A stretch of 64,000 bases of DNA from Haladaptatus sp. DJG-WS-42 (GCF_037198285.1 NZ_CP147243.1:1914422-1978421), one strand, 5' to 3'. Numbered from the stretch's first letter, positions 33,741 through 43,121 are shown. Translations and numbers: made by a program. The notes: generated by a model not told the origin, from the letters alone.

Positions 33741-35946
33741 CGATGTGCACCTCCTGTGGCTGTTTCTGACTGACGACCCGTTCGACGGTCGCTGCCTCGT
33801 TCGTCCGGAGGTTTGCGAGGAACGAGAACAGTTCGTCCATGTCGGTCAAATTCTCTTGGACGAGATACTTGACGTACCGGTGTTTGCGGTGGAACTCGTC
33901 TTCGACCGCGCGCACGGGTCGGTCGGTGCGTTGGGCAAGAGACGAAAACGCATCGAGCGAGAGGTCGCGTGTCTCGTCACCCAGTTGTGGGTGACAGTAG
34001 TTAAACCCAAACTCGCCGCTGTGGTCGCGCCACGCGACGGTGTTCCAGTAAATCGTCGTCCCATCTTTTTCGATGGTTCCACACCGGTCGTGAGCAAGTG
34101 TGGCGTATGTTTCCGCATCGACGAACTCGACCACCGACGAGACGTACCGCTCCCCGTCAACGTTCCGCGGGAAGACGACGAGGTCGATTTCCTGAAGCAA
34201 ATAGGCTGGAATCCCGCGTTCGATGATGCGATTTACGAGCTTGTGGACGTCCTCTGCGTGGAGCGTCCCGAGCAAGCCGTGGCCGGTGTTCATCGACTCT
34301 GCGAAGGTTCTGAAACTCGCAGGCGTGTTGATTTCTGCGATGACCTCTACGTCCGGATTCAGGTAGTTACACTCGGTCATGAGGTCGGCCATCGTCACGC
34401 GTTTGAACTCGTTTTCGTGGTCACGGGTGGTGAGCGAGACGCCGGTTTCGTGGGGAAGGTGCACCTCGCGCGACCCTTCGTCGATGCTGATAGGACGGTC
34501 GCAATACGGGATGAACGGCATGTGAGCGTTCATCAGCGTCGTCTTTCCGACGCCAGTTGGGCCGGAAAAGAGCACGACTCCGTGGTGTTCGTACAGCATC
34601 CAGAGGAGGGTGACGAGTTCAGTCGAGAGGCTGTTGCCGGTGATGAGGTCAACGGGTGTGAGCGTGTCCGGAGCCTGCTTTCGAATCGAGATGTGGGGGC
34701 CATCTTCGGAGATGGTCGGAAGCGCAACCGCACACCGAATCGTCTCGTCGTCGAGGTCCGCGGGCTGTAAGTTCACTTTCGCACTCGGCGTGCTCGCATT
34801 CAATTCAGTCCCGTCGGCTGCAGCCAACTGCGTGACGACGTTCACGAAACTCCGTTCTGAGGTGAACGTGAGGTTTGCAGGCATCCGCCCGGCATGGTCG
34901 CCAAGCCCCCGCGGAACCACCTTGATACGCTCGCCAACGCGATTCGCTTCGATGTCTTCGAGCATCGGATCGCGGATGGGTACGGTCAGTTTCCCGTAGC
35001 CCACATAATCGCGCATCACGTAGTAGACGAGGTCAGAGAGCCGGTCTGCGGCGTACCGCTCGTCAACCGGAGGTACTGCAAAGCCGTATTCTGCGAGCGC
35101 CGATTGCATCCGATAGCGGGTCGCGTCGAGCCACGCGCGGGTGTTTCGCGCCGTCAACCGTCGCGAGAGGAAAGTTCGCGCTCGGTCGTACACGAACCCA
35201 GCACGGTCTTCGACCACGCCATCGACGTTCGCCTCCCAGATGCGCTCTTTGCACTCTGCGATGAGTTGCTCGTCGCCCGGCAGGAGGTCCGGTTCGATGA
35301 CCGCGTACTTCGTGGTGAACGGGTCGGTCCCGAGGACGTGTTCTCTGTAGATGACGACCGGCACCTCGAAGTCGTGAAACGTGACGGTGTGCTGGCCAAG
35401 GCGCTCGCTCGCAAACCGAGAGAGATAGTCGGGGTTCGGCGACAGGTCAGTAGTGGCTGGCGCAAAGTCTGTCGTGTGAACGAGCAGTCGGTCGTCGGCC
35501 GTATCTGCAACCTCGATGTGCTCGTCAAGCGCGAAGGCGGTGAGGTCAGAAAGACACCGCACCTGACACAGCGCGTGGTAGCTCACTCGGCGGCGGCCCG
35601 CAGGAGATAGATTGGTGAGGCGGTCGATGGCTCGTTCGTACTTCGGCTCGAATCCTGCCGCGAGGCGTTCGCGCGCCCCTTCTCTGGTGAGCGGCCGTTC
35701 GAGACGTGCGCCCTCGAAGTAGTCCTGAATCGTCTCGAACGCAACCGTTTCAGTTGCTGACAGAACTGGTTCTCGAATCGTGTAGTGAAAGCCGTCTCGT
35801 CGCTCGGTGATTGTTGCGACAACATCGGTTGTGAGCGTGTACTGTGCTCTGATTCTTGGAGCGTACCACGCTTCAGAACTGTCCGGCGGACACGGCGGCG
35901 GCACTGAAAAGAAATCCGCAGTTGAACATTCTACGTCTGGAGACAT
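33724..35946 (-). CDS. pilB: Type IV pilus assembly ATPase PilB (FlaI/VirB11 family)
   Basis: 740 residues. The C-terminal ATPase has Walker A VLFSGPTGVGKTTLMNAH near residue 460, the Asp-box region PISIDEGSREVHLPHETGVS, Walker B EVIAEINTPASFRTFAES, and the His box LLGTLHAEDVHKLVNRI. The long N-terminal part contains the FlaI-like domain and a Cys pair (ALCQVRC). It powers pilin polymerisation at the cytoplasmic side of PilC. It is the first gene of the operon. Confidence 0.93.
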   Translation of the reverse strand: MSPDVECSTADFFSVPPPCPPDSSEAWYAPRIRAQYTLTTDVVATITERRDGFHYTIREPVLSATETVAFETIQDYFEGARLERPLTREGARERLAAGFEPKYERAIDRLTNLSPAGRRRVSYHALCQVRCLSDLTAFALDEHIEVADTADDRLLVHTTDFAPATTDLSPNPDYLSRFASERLGQHTVTFHDFEVPVVIYREHVLGTDPFTTKYAVIEPDLLPGDEQLIAECKERIWEANVDGVVEDRAGFVYDRARTFLSRRLTARNTRAWLDATRYRMQSALAEYGFAVPPVDERYAADRLSDLVYYVMRDYVGYGKLTVPIRDPMLEDIEANRVGERIKVVPRGLGDHAGRMPANLTFTSERSFVNVVTQLAAADGTELNASTPSAKVNLQPADLDDETIRCAVALPTISEDGPHISIRKQAPDTLTPVDLITGNSLSTELVTLLWMLYEHHGVVLFSGPTGVGKTTLMNAHMPFIPYCDRPISIDEGSREVHLPHETGVSLTTRDHENEFKRVTMADLMTECNYLNPDVEVIAEINTPASFRTFAESMNTGHGLLGTLHAEDVHKLVNRIIERGIPAYLLQEIDLVVFPRNVDGERYVSSVVEFVDAETYATLAHDRCGTIEKDGTTIYWNTVAWRDHSGEFGFNYCHPQLGDETRDLSLDAFSSLAQRTDRPVRAVEDEFHRKHRYVKYLVQENLTDMDELFSFLANLRTNEAATVERVVSQKQPQEVHIDGSGD

Positions 35947-35970
35947 GTCGTGAAATAGAATATGTTTGTA

Positions 35971-35980
35971 ACTTAAATTT
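35971..35980 (-). promoter_or_regulatory. TATA-like box of the pilus operon
   Basis: AAATTTAAGT on the minus strand is centred about 28 bases before the PilB start codon. This spacing fits a leaderless transcript. No other promoter is evident inside the seven overlapping genes. Confidence 0.5.
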
Positions 35981-36152
35981 TCGCAAATTTGAATAAATAA
36001 ATTGGCAGCTCTCGGCGGCGACTGAGCGGACTGCTGGTAGTGGTACTGAGACCGTGCCTACGCAGCTGACTACGGAACGTGAAAACCGAGGCCTGCGTTG
36101 AGAAGCTTATTCGACGGAAAGAGATTAGTGCGCCATCCGAATTTGCTAGACT

Positions 36153-37043
36153 ATGACACGCAGACAGACGCTCCGCTCGATTCTCACGCGTGAGGAGATA
36201 GGGTTCTTTCCGGGCGTCCACGACGCGCTGAGCGCCAAACTCGCTGCTGACCACCCGACCGTTGAGGGACTCCAACACTCAGGCTACGGCACGGCGGCTA
36301 GCTTGCTTGGCCTCCCCGACCTCGATTTCACGTCACTCACTGAGACGGTCGCAACCGTCAGAAACATGGTTCGGGTCGCGGGTGAGACCCCGGTCGTTGT
36401 CGATGCAGACACGGGATTTGGTGGGATTGCAAACCTCACGCGAACAGTGAGCGAACTCGAAAATACGAGAGCAGCCGGGCTGTTCATCGAGGACCAAGCC
36501 ACGCCGAAGAAGTGCGGACTCATGGCGGGGAAACAACTCGTCGCTCCGGGTGAGATGGCTGCAAAAGTCAGTGCCGCCTGTGATAGTCGGCGTGACGAAA
36601 ATTTCGTTATCATGGCCAGAACCGACTCGTACGCAGACCACGGCATCGATGCCGTCATCGACCGGGCTGGGCAATATCACGAGGCGGGCGCTGATGCGCT
36701 GTTCCTTGGCGAAGTCGTCCCCCTCACGGATTTAGCAACGATATGTTCGGCTGTCGACCTTCCCGTATACGCCCTCATGGTTCGGATGGACCACGAGAAA
36801 TTCCCACCTGCCCATCCGATTTCGGCGTATGAGGAAGCAGGCGTGTCGCTCGTCTCAGACGTGACGGCATTGCTTCAGGTGGCGGTCCATCACATGCAGC
36901 GGTATCTCGATGTGATGGGCGAACAGCGCGATAACCGCGATATCGAGATGCTGCCCCTGAATCGGTTGACCGACTATCTTGGTGCTTCCGAGTACGAGGC
37001 GTTTGAAGCGGCACACAGAGACGGAGTACAGTCGCTCGAATAA
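36153..37043 (+). CDS. Isocitrate lyase/PEP mutase family enzyme
   Basis: 296 residues, a complete TIM-barrel member. VVVDADTGFGG carries the metal-binding Asp residues. KKCGLMAGK corresponds to the K-R/K-C-G catalytic loop. IMARTDSYADHGIDAVIDRA follows, and SAKLAADHPTVEGLQHSGYG is the usual start of the barrel. Relatives cleave or decarboxylate C-C bonds: methylisocitrate lyase, oxaloacetate decarboxylase or carboxyphosphonoenolpyruvate mutase. Length and loop sequence fit the lyase/decarboxylase branch, but the substrate is open. It converges on the permease gene. Confidence 0.88.
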   Translation: MTRRQTLRSILTREEIGFFPGVHDALSAKLAADHPTVEGLQHSGYGTAASLLGLPDLDFTSLTETVATVRNMVRVAGETPVVVDADTGFGGIANLTRTVSELENTRAAGLFIEDQATPKKCGLMAGKQLVAPGEMAAKVSAACDSRRDENFVIMARTDSYADHGIDAVIDRAGQYHEAGADALFLGEVVPLTDLATICSAVDLPVYALMVRMDHEKFPPAHPISAYEEAGVSLVSDVTALLQVAVHHMQRYLDVMGEQRDNRDIEMLPLNRLTDYLGASEYEAFEAAHRDGVQSLE

Positions 37044-37094
37044 TCCACCGACTGCGTAGTTGGCAGAGAAAATTGGGCGACTCGAGTGCTGTGT

Positions 37095-38489
37095 TCAGTC
37101 GTTCAACCGCTGCTGGCGAAGATGCGACCGCGCTTCGCTTTTGCTTGGGAACCCACCGGCCAGCCCGAGGAGAACGGCACCGAGGACACACCACGCGAGG
37201 ATGATGGCCCACTCGTAGGTAACGAGCGCCGACGGCGACCCGGGCATGTAGAGCCCGATGAAGAAGACGGTCAACACGAGGGCGAGCGCGCCGATGGCGT
37301 AGCCGCCGGGGAGTTTGAACGGGCGTTCCATCGCGGGGTCGCGGTAGCGCAGGACGAAAAACGAGATGACGACGAGGAACCACGCGGTGACCAGTCCGAG
37401 GCCGCCTGCGTTCACGATCCAGATGAGCATCTGCTTGCCAAACAGCGGCGCGAGCGCCGCAAGCGCGCCGACGAGGACGATGGCGTTCGACGGCGTGTTG
37501 TGTTCTGGGTGGAGCGTGGCGAGCGAGTCGGGGAGCATCTCTGAGTTGGCGAGGGCGTAAATCGCGCGGCTCGCGCCGAGGACGAACCCGTTCCAACTCG
37601 TGAGAATGCCCGCGAGTCCGGCGAGCGCCATGATGCGCCCGATGGTCTGGCTGTCGAACGCGATTTCCATCGCTTTGGCCGCGGGAAGCGCGCTGTCTAC
37701 GAGCACCGCCCCCGAGGCGACGTGTCCCGCCGCCCAGATGACCATGATGTAGAACGCGGCCGCACAGACGACCGAGATTCCGATGAGGCCGCCGAGGAGC
37801 TTCGGCGAGATGTCTGCCTCGCCTGCGGCTTGGGGAATCACGTCGAAACCGACGAACATGAACGGTGTCATGATGGCGACGGTGAACACGCCGCCGATGC
37901 CCGCACCAGCGAACGGTGGGTCCGCGGGCGAGGTGCCGTTGAACAGCGCGCCCGCGAGGAGTGTCGCTCCGGCGAGCGTGATAACGAGCGCAAGGATGGC
38001 CTGGAACTGTGCGGCGGGGCGCACGCCGCGGTAGTTCAGGTAGGTGATGACGACGGAGCCGATGACGCCGGTGGCGACCCACGAGCCGTACACCGGGTTG
38101 CCGGCGACCGTCCACAGTTCGAAGACGTTGAAGCCGGGGACGATGTAGGCGAGCGCGCTCGGAAGGGCGATTGCCTCGAACGCGACGACGCTCACGTAAC
38201 CGAAGATGAGCGCCCACGTACACGCGAACGAGCCAATCGGCCCGAGTGCCTTGAGACTATAGCTGTGTTCGCCGCCGACGAAGGGCATCGCGGAGGCGAG
38301 TTCGCCGTAGATGAGCGAGACGACGCTCACCATGAACCCGCCGAGGATGAACGCCGCAATCGCCCCGGAGACGCCACTCTGGTCGATGAAGTAGCCGGTC
38401 TGGACGATCCAACCCCACCCAATCATTGCGCCGAACGCGAGCACGAAGATGTCGCGCTTCGAGAGGACGCGGGACAGTTCTCCTGTCAT
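37095..38489 (-). CDS. APC-family amino acid permease
   Basis: 464 residues with about twelve membrane helices. The start (SKRDIFVLAFGAMIGWGWIV) contains the G-A-M-I-G-W-G-W motif of the first broken helix that binds the substrate amine. GGEHSYSLKALGPIGSF and GFDVIPQAAGEADISPK are further family motifs. It imports an amino acid or related amine. A TAAATA box lies about 35 bases upstream of the ATG. The start at 38489 (MTGELSRVLSKRD) is preferred over the longer one. Confidence 0.92.
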   Translation of the reverse strand: MTGELSRVLSKRDIFVLAFGAMIGWGWIVQTGYFIDQSGVSGAIAAFILGGFMVSVVSLIYGELASAMPFVGGEHSYSLKALGPIGSFACTWALIFGYVSVVAFEAIALPSALAYIVPGFNVFELWTVAGNPVYGSWVATGVIGSVVITYLNYRGVRPAAQFQAILALVITLAGATLLAGALFNGTSPADPPFAGAGIGGVFTVAIMTPFMFVGFDVIPQAAGEADISPKLLGGLIGISVVCAAAFYIMVIWAAGHVASGAVLVDSALPAAKAMEIAFDSQTIGRIMALAGLAGILTSWNGFVLGASRAIYALANSEMLPDSLATLHPEHNTPSNAIVLVGALAALAPLFGKQMLIWIVNAGGLGLVTAWFLVVISFFVLRYRDPAMERPFKLPGGYAIGALALVLTVFFIGLYMPGSPSALVTYEWAIILAWCVLGAVLLGLAGGFPSKSEARSHLRQQRLND

Positions 38490-38934
38490 GGTATTACGTG
38501 ACGAACACAAATCGAACCTCCCTATTTATGCCTTTCTATCTTTAAGAACTGTGTGAAAATAAATGGAGTTCTCAGCCAGTCCTGTTGAATCCGCCACGTA
38601 GTGATAGAATTCGGCCGGCCTGCTGAATAGAGAGACTGTATGCAGCACGGCGTCCGCCGACTCCTCACCCATGTGACCACGGCATCGACCTGGACTCGAT
38701 ACCGAAGAATTGCGGATGACACTCGACGAGATGTTCGAGGTTCGAGAAACAGCAACCGAACCACAGAGAGTTGAGGGCGTCACAGGGATTTCAATCGCAG
38801 AGGGTCCCGGAGTATCCCGCTCATGGCGATCATGTCAGGAGATTCAGGACAACGAATTTCAGTCCGCTTTCGGATAGAAATATAATTCAGCTTACATTTA
38901 TTCCCCACCGGAGCGTCGATAACGACGAGGAGAG
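38490..38934. other. Intergenic region, no supported gene
   Basis: 445 bases. It holds the permease promoter (TTTATG near 38523) and leads to the cupin gene. A 53-codon frame starting near 38727 (MTLDEMFEVRETATEPQRVE) reads plausibly for about 15 residues but has no recognisable family. Confidence 0.35.
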
Positions 38935-39537
38935 ATGACCAGAACCGAAACAGCCGACCGAAGAAGCGAGACCCAACAGCCCGGCGGTGTGTTGCGCCGT
39001 ACCGTGTTGAAGGCCAGTGCCCTGACCGTCGCAGCACTCGTGACAAGTGTCCCCGTTGCCGCCGATCCGATGGATCACGACGGCGAACCGGGAGACGACC
39101 GCGCGGTCGACAGCCCCGTGGGATTCTACGTCGAAGTCCTCGCCGGACACTCGACCTTCCCCGACGAGGTCGCCGCGAAGTTCCGGATGAAGTACGACGG
39201 TGAAGACAGAACCGTCGTTTCCAATTTGCCACGGGACGCGTCGACGACCGTCGTCGCCAAAGTGACGTGGGATCCAAAGGGGACCTCCGGATGGCACACC
39301 CACCCTGGACCGGTAATCGTCAGCGTCGTCGAAGGCGAACTCGAACTCGTCAACGAGCGAGACTGCATCGTTCGATCCTACTCGGCGGGCGAGGCCTTCA
39401 TCGACCCCGGGCAGGGAAACGTCCACATCGCGTCGAATCCGAGCCAGAGCGACATTGCCGTGGCATACGCGACGTTCCTCGGTGTGCCCGACGGCGCGCC
39501 GGCGACGGTGTTCGTTCCACCGGTGGACTGCACATAG
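38935..39537 (+). CDS. Exported cupin-domain protein
   Basis: 200 residues. LRRTVLKASALTVAALVTSV is a twin-arginine signal ending near VAADP. The mature part is a cupin: TWDPKGTSGWHTHPGPVIVS carries the two metal His residues with the following Glu in EGELELVN, and GEAFIDPGQGNVHIASNPS carries the second motif His. It may bind a metal or a small ligand outside the cell. It is followed 99 bases later by a zinc-ribbon regulator. Both genes are unusually rich in GATC compared with their flanks. Confidence 0.85.
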   Translation: MTRTETADRRSETQQPGGVLRRTVLKASALTVAALVTSVPVAADPMDHDGEPGDDRAVDSPVGFYVEVLAGHSTFPDEVAAKFRMKYDGEDRTVVSNLPRDASTTVVAKVTWDPKGTSGWHTHPGPVIVSVVEGELELVNERDCIVRSYSAGEAFIDPGQGNVHIASNPSQSDIAVAYATFLGVPDGAPATVFVPPVDCT

Positions 39538-39636
39538 CCACTCCACCGGACGGCATGAACTGGCCGAGGTAATCGACCGGAAAACATAGTTTTGTTGATA
39601 ATTGTTATGATTCACCGGCACCTAGTGGTGTATCCT

Positions 39637-40611
39637 ATGACTTCCGACGAAGAGCAGGAACACGAACTCACGCCGGATCGGGCCTTCGCTGTACTCGGCC
39701 ACAAGACGCGACTCGCAATCCTGTTCGAACTCTGGAAACAACGCCGTCCCGATGAACACGTTCCACAGCATCCGATGGCGTTCTCAGAGTTGCGAAAGTC
39801 CCTCGGGATGCGCGACGGCTCGCAGTTCAACTACCACCTCAAGCCCCTTCTGGGTCGGTTCGTTCACCAATCAGCGGATGGGTACATCCTCCGACGGGAG
39901 GGTGAACGCGTGGTCAGCGCGATCCTCGCCGGGGCGTTCACCGACGAGGTCGTGTTCGACACAGTTCCGAACGACAAGCCGTGCGAAATCTGTGGGGGCC
40001 AGACCGTCTTCGAGTGCAACACCGACCTGACCCGTGGATACTTTGCGATCAGGTGCACCGAGTGCGAGGGAGCGTTCGGTGGCACCGGCTTCGATGGGGC
40101 ATTGAGCCTGACTGAATCGCTCTCGCGGGTCGGCACGCGCAGCCGGGATCCGGAGGAGTTCTACCGGGCACTGGATGTCATGGTGAAACACCAAATCATG
40201 TCCGCAGTGGAGGGGGTCTGTCCCGACTGTACCGGAACCACGAGCACGACGCCCCAGGTCTGTCGGGACCACCACGTGGAATCGGGCCGTCGCTGTGAGT
40301 CGTGTGACACCATCTTTGAGGTTCAGTACGACATCGTGTGTGACGTCTGTCGACTGATGTACACCGTTCCAAGCAACCGGTGTCTGCTCACCGAGCCGCG
40401 AGTGCTCGTGTTCCTCGACGATCATGGCTACGACCCCTGGTACGACTGGCTCCTGATCGAACTGGAATTGGTCCAACGCCAGACTGTCCTCTCCGAGGAT
40501 CCGTTCGAACTGGAGATCGTCCTCGAGGTTGACGGGGATCGACTGGTGGCGACCCTTGACGAGAAGGGAGCTGTTTCAACCCTCCACACGGGTGCCTCGA
40601 TAGGCGTGTAG
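39637..40611 (+). CDS. ArsR-like HTH regulator with zinc-ribbon modules
   Basis: 324 residues. The N-terminus (DRAFAVLGHKTRLAILFELW, FSELRKSLGMRDGSQFNYHL) is a winged helix. The rest holds several CxxC units: CEICGG with CTEC, CPDC, CESCDT and CDVC, fitting two zinc ribbons. Haloarchaea have a family of such regulators with long C-terminal zinc domains. ATG 39637 is preferred, since the preceding 15 codons are hydrophobic and atypical. It may control the cupin gene just upstream. Confidence 0.85.
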   Translation: MTSDEEQEHELTPDRAFAVLGHKTRLAILFELWKQRRPDEHVPQHPMAFSELRKSLGMRDGSQFNYHLKPLLGRFVHQSADGYILRREGERVVSAILAGAFTDEVVFDTVPNDKPCEICGGQTVFECNTDLTRGYFAIRCTECEGAFGGTGFDGALSLTESLSRVGTRSRDPEEFYRALDVMVKHQIMSAVEGVCPDCTGTTSTTPQVCRDHHVESGRRCESCDTIFEVQYDIVCDVCRLMYTVPSNRCLLTEPRVLVFLDDHGYDPWYDWLLIELELVQRQTVLSEDPFELEIVLEVDGDRLVATLDEKGAVSTLHTGASIGV

Positions 40612-40707
40612 ACTGTCGTGGGGAGCCGCCCAGTTGATGTAATTCCCTGTCTCTCTTAGCCAGACGAGAGAGCCAGTGTGACTGACTTACGCTCTGAGTT
40701 CAGCACA

Positions 40708-40765
40708 CATTCGTATCAACTGCTGAGGGGTTCAACAGACCCTCTCAGCCGAATTTCCACGAATG
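40708..40765. repeat. Nested inverted repeats between two genes
   Basis: CATTCGT (40708-40714) pairs with ACGAATG (40759-40765). Inside, GCTGAGGGG (40722-40730) pairs with CCCTCTCAGC (40740-40749) with one bulge. The whole 58-base element can form one long hairpin. It lies about 90 bases before the cyclodeaminase gene. It could be a structured RNA, a terminator of the upstream gene, or a short mobile remnant. Confidence 0.4.
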
Positions 40766-40857
40766 AACCGGCGTGATTCTACCAGACTGTGCAGAGTACG
40801 ATAGCCCCCGTTGACGGAAAGAATTACACGACGGCTCTGTCTCTTCTGTGGTAACAA

Positions 40858-41844
40858 ATGACTCGCATTATCTCGGGTGCGGACGTGCGCGACCTCCTCG
40901 AGTTAGCAGACGTGCTCTCCGTTGTTGAAGATGCCTTGCTCAAACAGGGTCGCGGTGAGGTCGAACGTCCGGAGCGGCCGCATTTTCCGGTGGGACAGCA
41001 ACTCGATGCAACCAATCCGGATAAACCGCTTGGGACGGGACTCGTCATGCCCGCGTACATCCACGGGAGCGAGTATTTCGCGACGAAACTCGTGAGCGTC
41101 CACCCCGAGAACAAGCGCCGTGGGCTGCCAACGATACACGCCCAAATCGCGGTCAACGAAGCTGAAACCGGGCTTCCGGTCGCGTACATGGACGGCTCGA
41201 CCATCACGGCCGCGCGGACGAGTTGCATCGGTGGGTTGGCCGCACGGGAACTCTGTAATGAACCGATTTCGCTTGCCGTCATCGGCGCAGGAACACAATC
41301 ACGCTGGCAGATTCGCGCGGTGACGACGGCAGCAAACGTTGAATCCGTCACCCTGTACGACCACAATCCACCGATGCTTGCGGAGGCGGTTCGAGAACTC
41401 GATGCGGAACTCGACGTTCCCATCGAGACGGCAGAATCACCCGAAGACGCAATTTCGGGGGCGACGCTGGTTATCACGGCCACGACGAGCACCGAGCCGG
41501 TGTTCTCGGGTGACCACCTCGCGCCGGGAACGACCGTCGTTGGAATCGGCGCATACACGGGGGAAATGCAGGAACTCGACGCCCAGACCATCGAGGGAGC
41601 AAGCAAGGTGTTCGCGGACGTTCCAGAAGAGGTGGCAGAGATTGGCGATATTTTGGAGAGTTCTCTCAGTGAGGACGACCTGATTCCTTTTTCTGACCTG
41701 CTCACTGGCAACGCGATGAGAGAGACTGCTGAGGAACGCATCGTCGTCGAAAGCGTCGGGTCTGCGGTCATGGACGCGGCGGTGGCTGGTCACATCTACG
41801 ACCGAGCAGTGACCGAAAGCGTCGGCAGCGAACTGACGCTGTAA
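40858..41844 (+). CDS. Ornithine cyclodeaminase/mu-crystallin family dehydrogenase
   Basis: 328 residues. The family fold is complete: MTRIISGADVRDLLELADVL at the start, HPENKRRGLPTIHAQIAVNE, TAARTSCIGGLAARELC, and the Rossmann motif LAVIGAGTQSRWQIRAV. GIGAYTGEMQELD and the late VFADVPEEVAEIGDI are also typical. Members include ornithine cyclodeaminase, alanine dehydrogenase and ketimine reductase. The substrate cannot be chosen from sequence. A second, more distant member is at 57964-59106. Confidence 0.88.
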   Translation: MTRIISGADVRDLLELADVLSVVEDALLKQGRGEVERPERPHFPVGQQLDATNPDKPLGTGLVMPAYIHGSEYFATKLVSVHPENKRRGLPTIHAQIAVNEAETGLPVAYMDGSTITAARTSCIGGLAARELCNEPISLAVIGAGTQSRWQIRAVTTAANVESVTLYDHNPPMLAEAVRELDAELDVPIETAESPEDAISGATLVITATTSTEPVFSGDHLAPGTTVVGIGAYTGEMQELDAQTIEGASKVFADVPEEVAEIGDILESSLSEDDLIPFSDLLTGNAMRETAEERIVVESVGSAVMDAAVAGHIYDRAVTESVGSELTL

Positions 41845-41968
41845 TCTACAAATGCCAATTCCCACCTAAAAATCGAACACAGTCCCTAAAAAAACTCTTT
41901 TTTTGACTGTTGTCCAATTATCTTGCAGATAGTAGGGTTTTATCTTTGTGTGGGTGGTTGACTGGTGT

Positions 41969-42535
41969 ATGTCAGAAGACTTTCCATTGCCGGACAACCT
42001 CCCAGTACCGGAAGACGATGGAGCGGCCGACCATCTCCGTGGGATGGAGCTGCCTGAGCTGTCACTCCCAGCAACCGACGGCACCACCGTTGCCCTCAAA
42101 GACCTCCCTCCGCGAACCGTCATCTATGTCTATCCGCTGACTGGGCAGCCAGACGCGGACGTGATTCCAGACGGCTGGGAAGACGTTCCGGGTGCCCGTG
42201 GTTGTACCCCCGAGTCGCTCGGCTTTCGCAGTCATTATGATGCACTCCGAGAGAATGGAGTGGGGGCGGTTTTCGGACTATCTACGCAGTCGAGCGAGTA
42301 CCAACGTGAAGCCCGTGACCGGCTGCACCTCCCCTTCGAGATGCTCAGCGATGCCGAGTGGGAGTTAACAAAGGAACTCGATTTGCCCACGTTCACCATT
42401 GACGGAGCCGATTATCTGAAGCGACTGACATTGGTTGTGTCTGACGGACAGATCGAACACGTCTTCTATCCGATTTTTCCGCCAGACGAACACGCAGGCG
42501 ACGTGCTTGCGTGGGTAACGAACGACTCACAGTAA
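41969..42535 (+). CDS. Peroxiredoxin-like protein with inserted loop
   Basis: 188 residues, thioredoxin fold of the AhpC/TSA type. LPELSLPATDGTTVALKDLP and TVIYVYPLTGQP match the first strands. In bacterioferritin-comigratory proteins the peroxidatic cysteine follows at once (YP-x-x-x-T-PGCT); here about 15 residues are inserted before GARGCTPES with C79. LPFEMLSDAEWELTKELDLP and the late LTLVVSDGQIEHVFYPIFPP complete the fold. It probably reduces peroxides. The start at 41969 gives a soluble N-terminus. Confidence 0.82.
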   Translation: MSEDFPLPDNLPVPEDDGAADHLRGMELPELSLPATDGTTVALKDLPPRTVIYVYPLTGQPDADVIPDGWEDVPGARGCTPESLGFRSHYDALRENGVGAVFGLSTQSSEYQREARDRLHLPFEMLSDAEWELTKELDLPTFTIDGADYLKRLTLVVSDGQIEHVFYPIFPPDEHAGDVLAWVTNDSQ

Positions 42536-42627
42536 CGAGCCAGTCATACTGGCAATGGAGTCGCCACGACTTTCCAGCTGACTAACAAGTCTCTAGATTA
42601 ATAGTGGTGTGCCATGTCACCACAGAC

Positions 42628-43107
42628 ATGAGCCAAAACGGCGTGGTCGTTCGCCTGTTCACCGCCCCGGATACGGGAGACGACATGGTCGAACACGAGT
42701 CGGTGAACGCGGTTGAAAATCGAGGTATCGAGGGCGACCGCTATTACAAGGGCAAGGGCATCTGGAACGAGTGGGAAGACAATCCGAACAACGAGGCGAG
42801 CGATATCACGTTCATCGAACTGGAGGCCATCGAGGCCGTCCGCGAGGACTACGACATCGACCTCGACTTCGGTGACGCTCGAAGGAACGTCGTGACGCGC
42901 GACGTGCCGCTCAACCATCTCGTCGGCAAGCGGTTTCAGGTCGGTGACGCCGTCTGTGAGGGGCTGAATCTCTGTGAGCCCTGTGGGTACATGCAAGGAC
43001 TCGTCGGGAAGGGAAAGGTCGCGGATGCGCTAAAACACCGTGGCGGCCTCGATGCGCGAGTCGTCGAATCCGGCGAAATTGCCTGCGACGACGCGGTAAC
43101 TCTGTAA
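42628..43107 (+). CDS. MOSC-domain protein
   Basis: 159 residues covering one MOSC domain. ENRGIEGDRYY, SDITFIELEAIEAV, RRNVVTRDVPLNHLVGKRF and CEGLNLCEPCGYMQGL are family motifs; the cysteine in LCEPC matches the conserved sulphur-carrying position. MOSC proteins bind molybdenum cofactor or carry sulphur. It starts at ATG 42628 and is followed after 14 bases by a small unknown gene on the same strand. Confidence 0.88.
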   Translation: MSQNGVVVRLFTAPDTGDDMVEHESVNAVENRGIEGDRYYKGKGIWNEWEDNPNNEASDITFIELEAIEAVREDYDIDLDFGDARRNVVTRDVPLNHLVGKRFQVGDAVCEGLNLCEPCGYMQGLVGKGKVADALKHRGGLDARVVESGEIACDDAVTL

Positions 43108-43121
43108 ATTCACACAGACTC

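Noticed and set aside
36775-38223. Long minus-strand frame of 482 codons
   Set aside because: It is the other frame of the amino acid permease gene and the end of the lyase gene; the translation is Arg/His/Pro-rich as expected from GC-rich antisense frames.
38727-38885. 53-codon frame MTLDEMFEVRETATEP
   Set aside because: Short, no recognisable family, no promoter; kept only as a remark.
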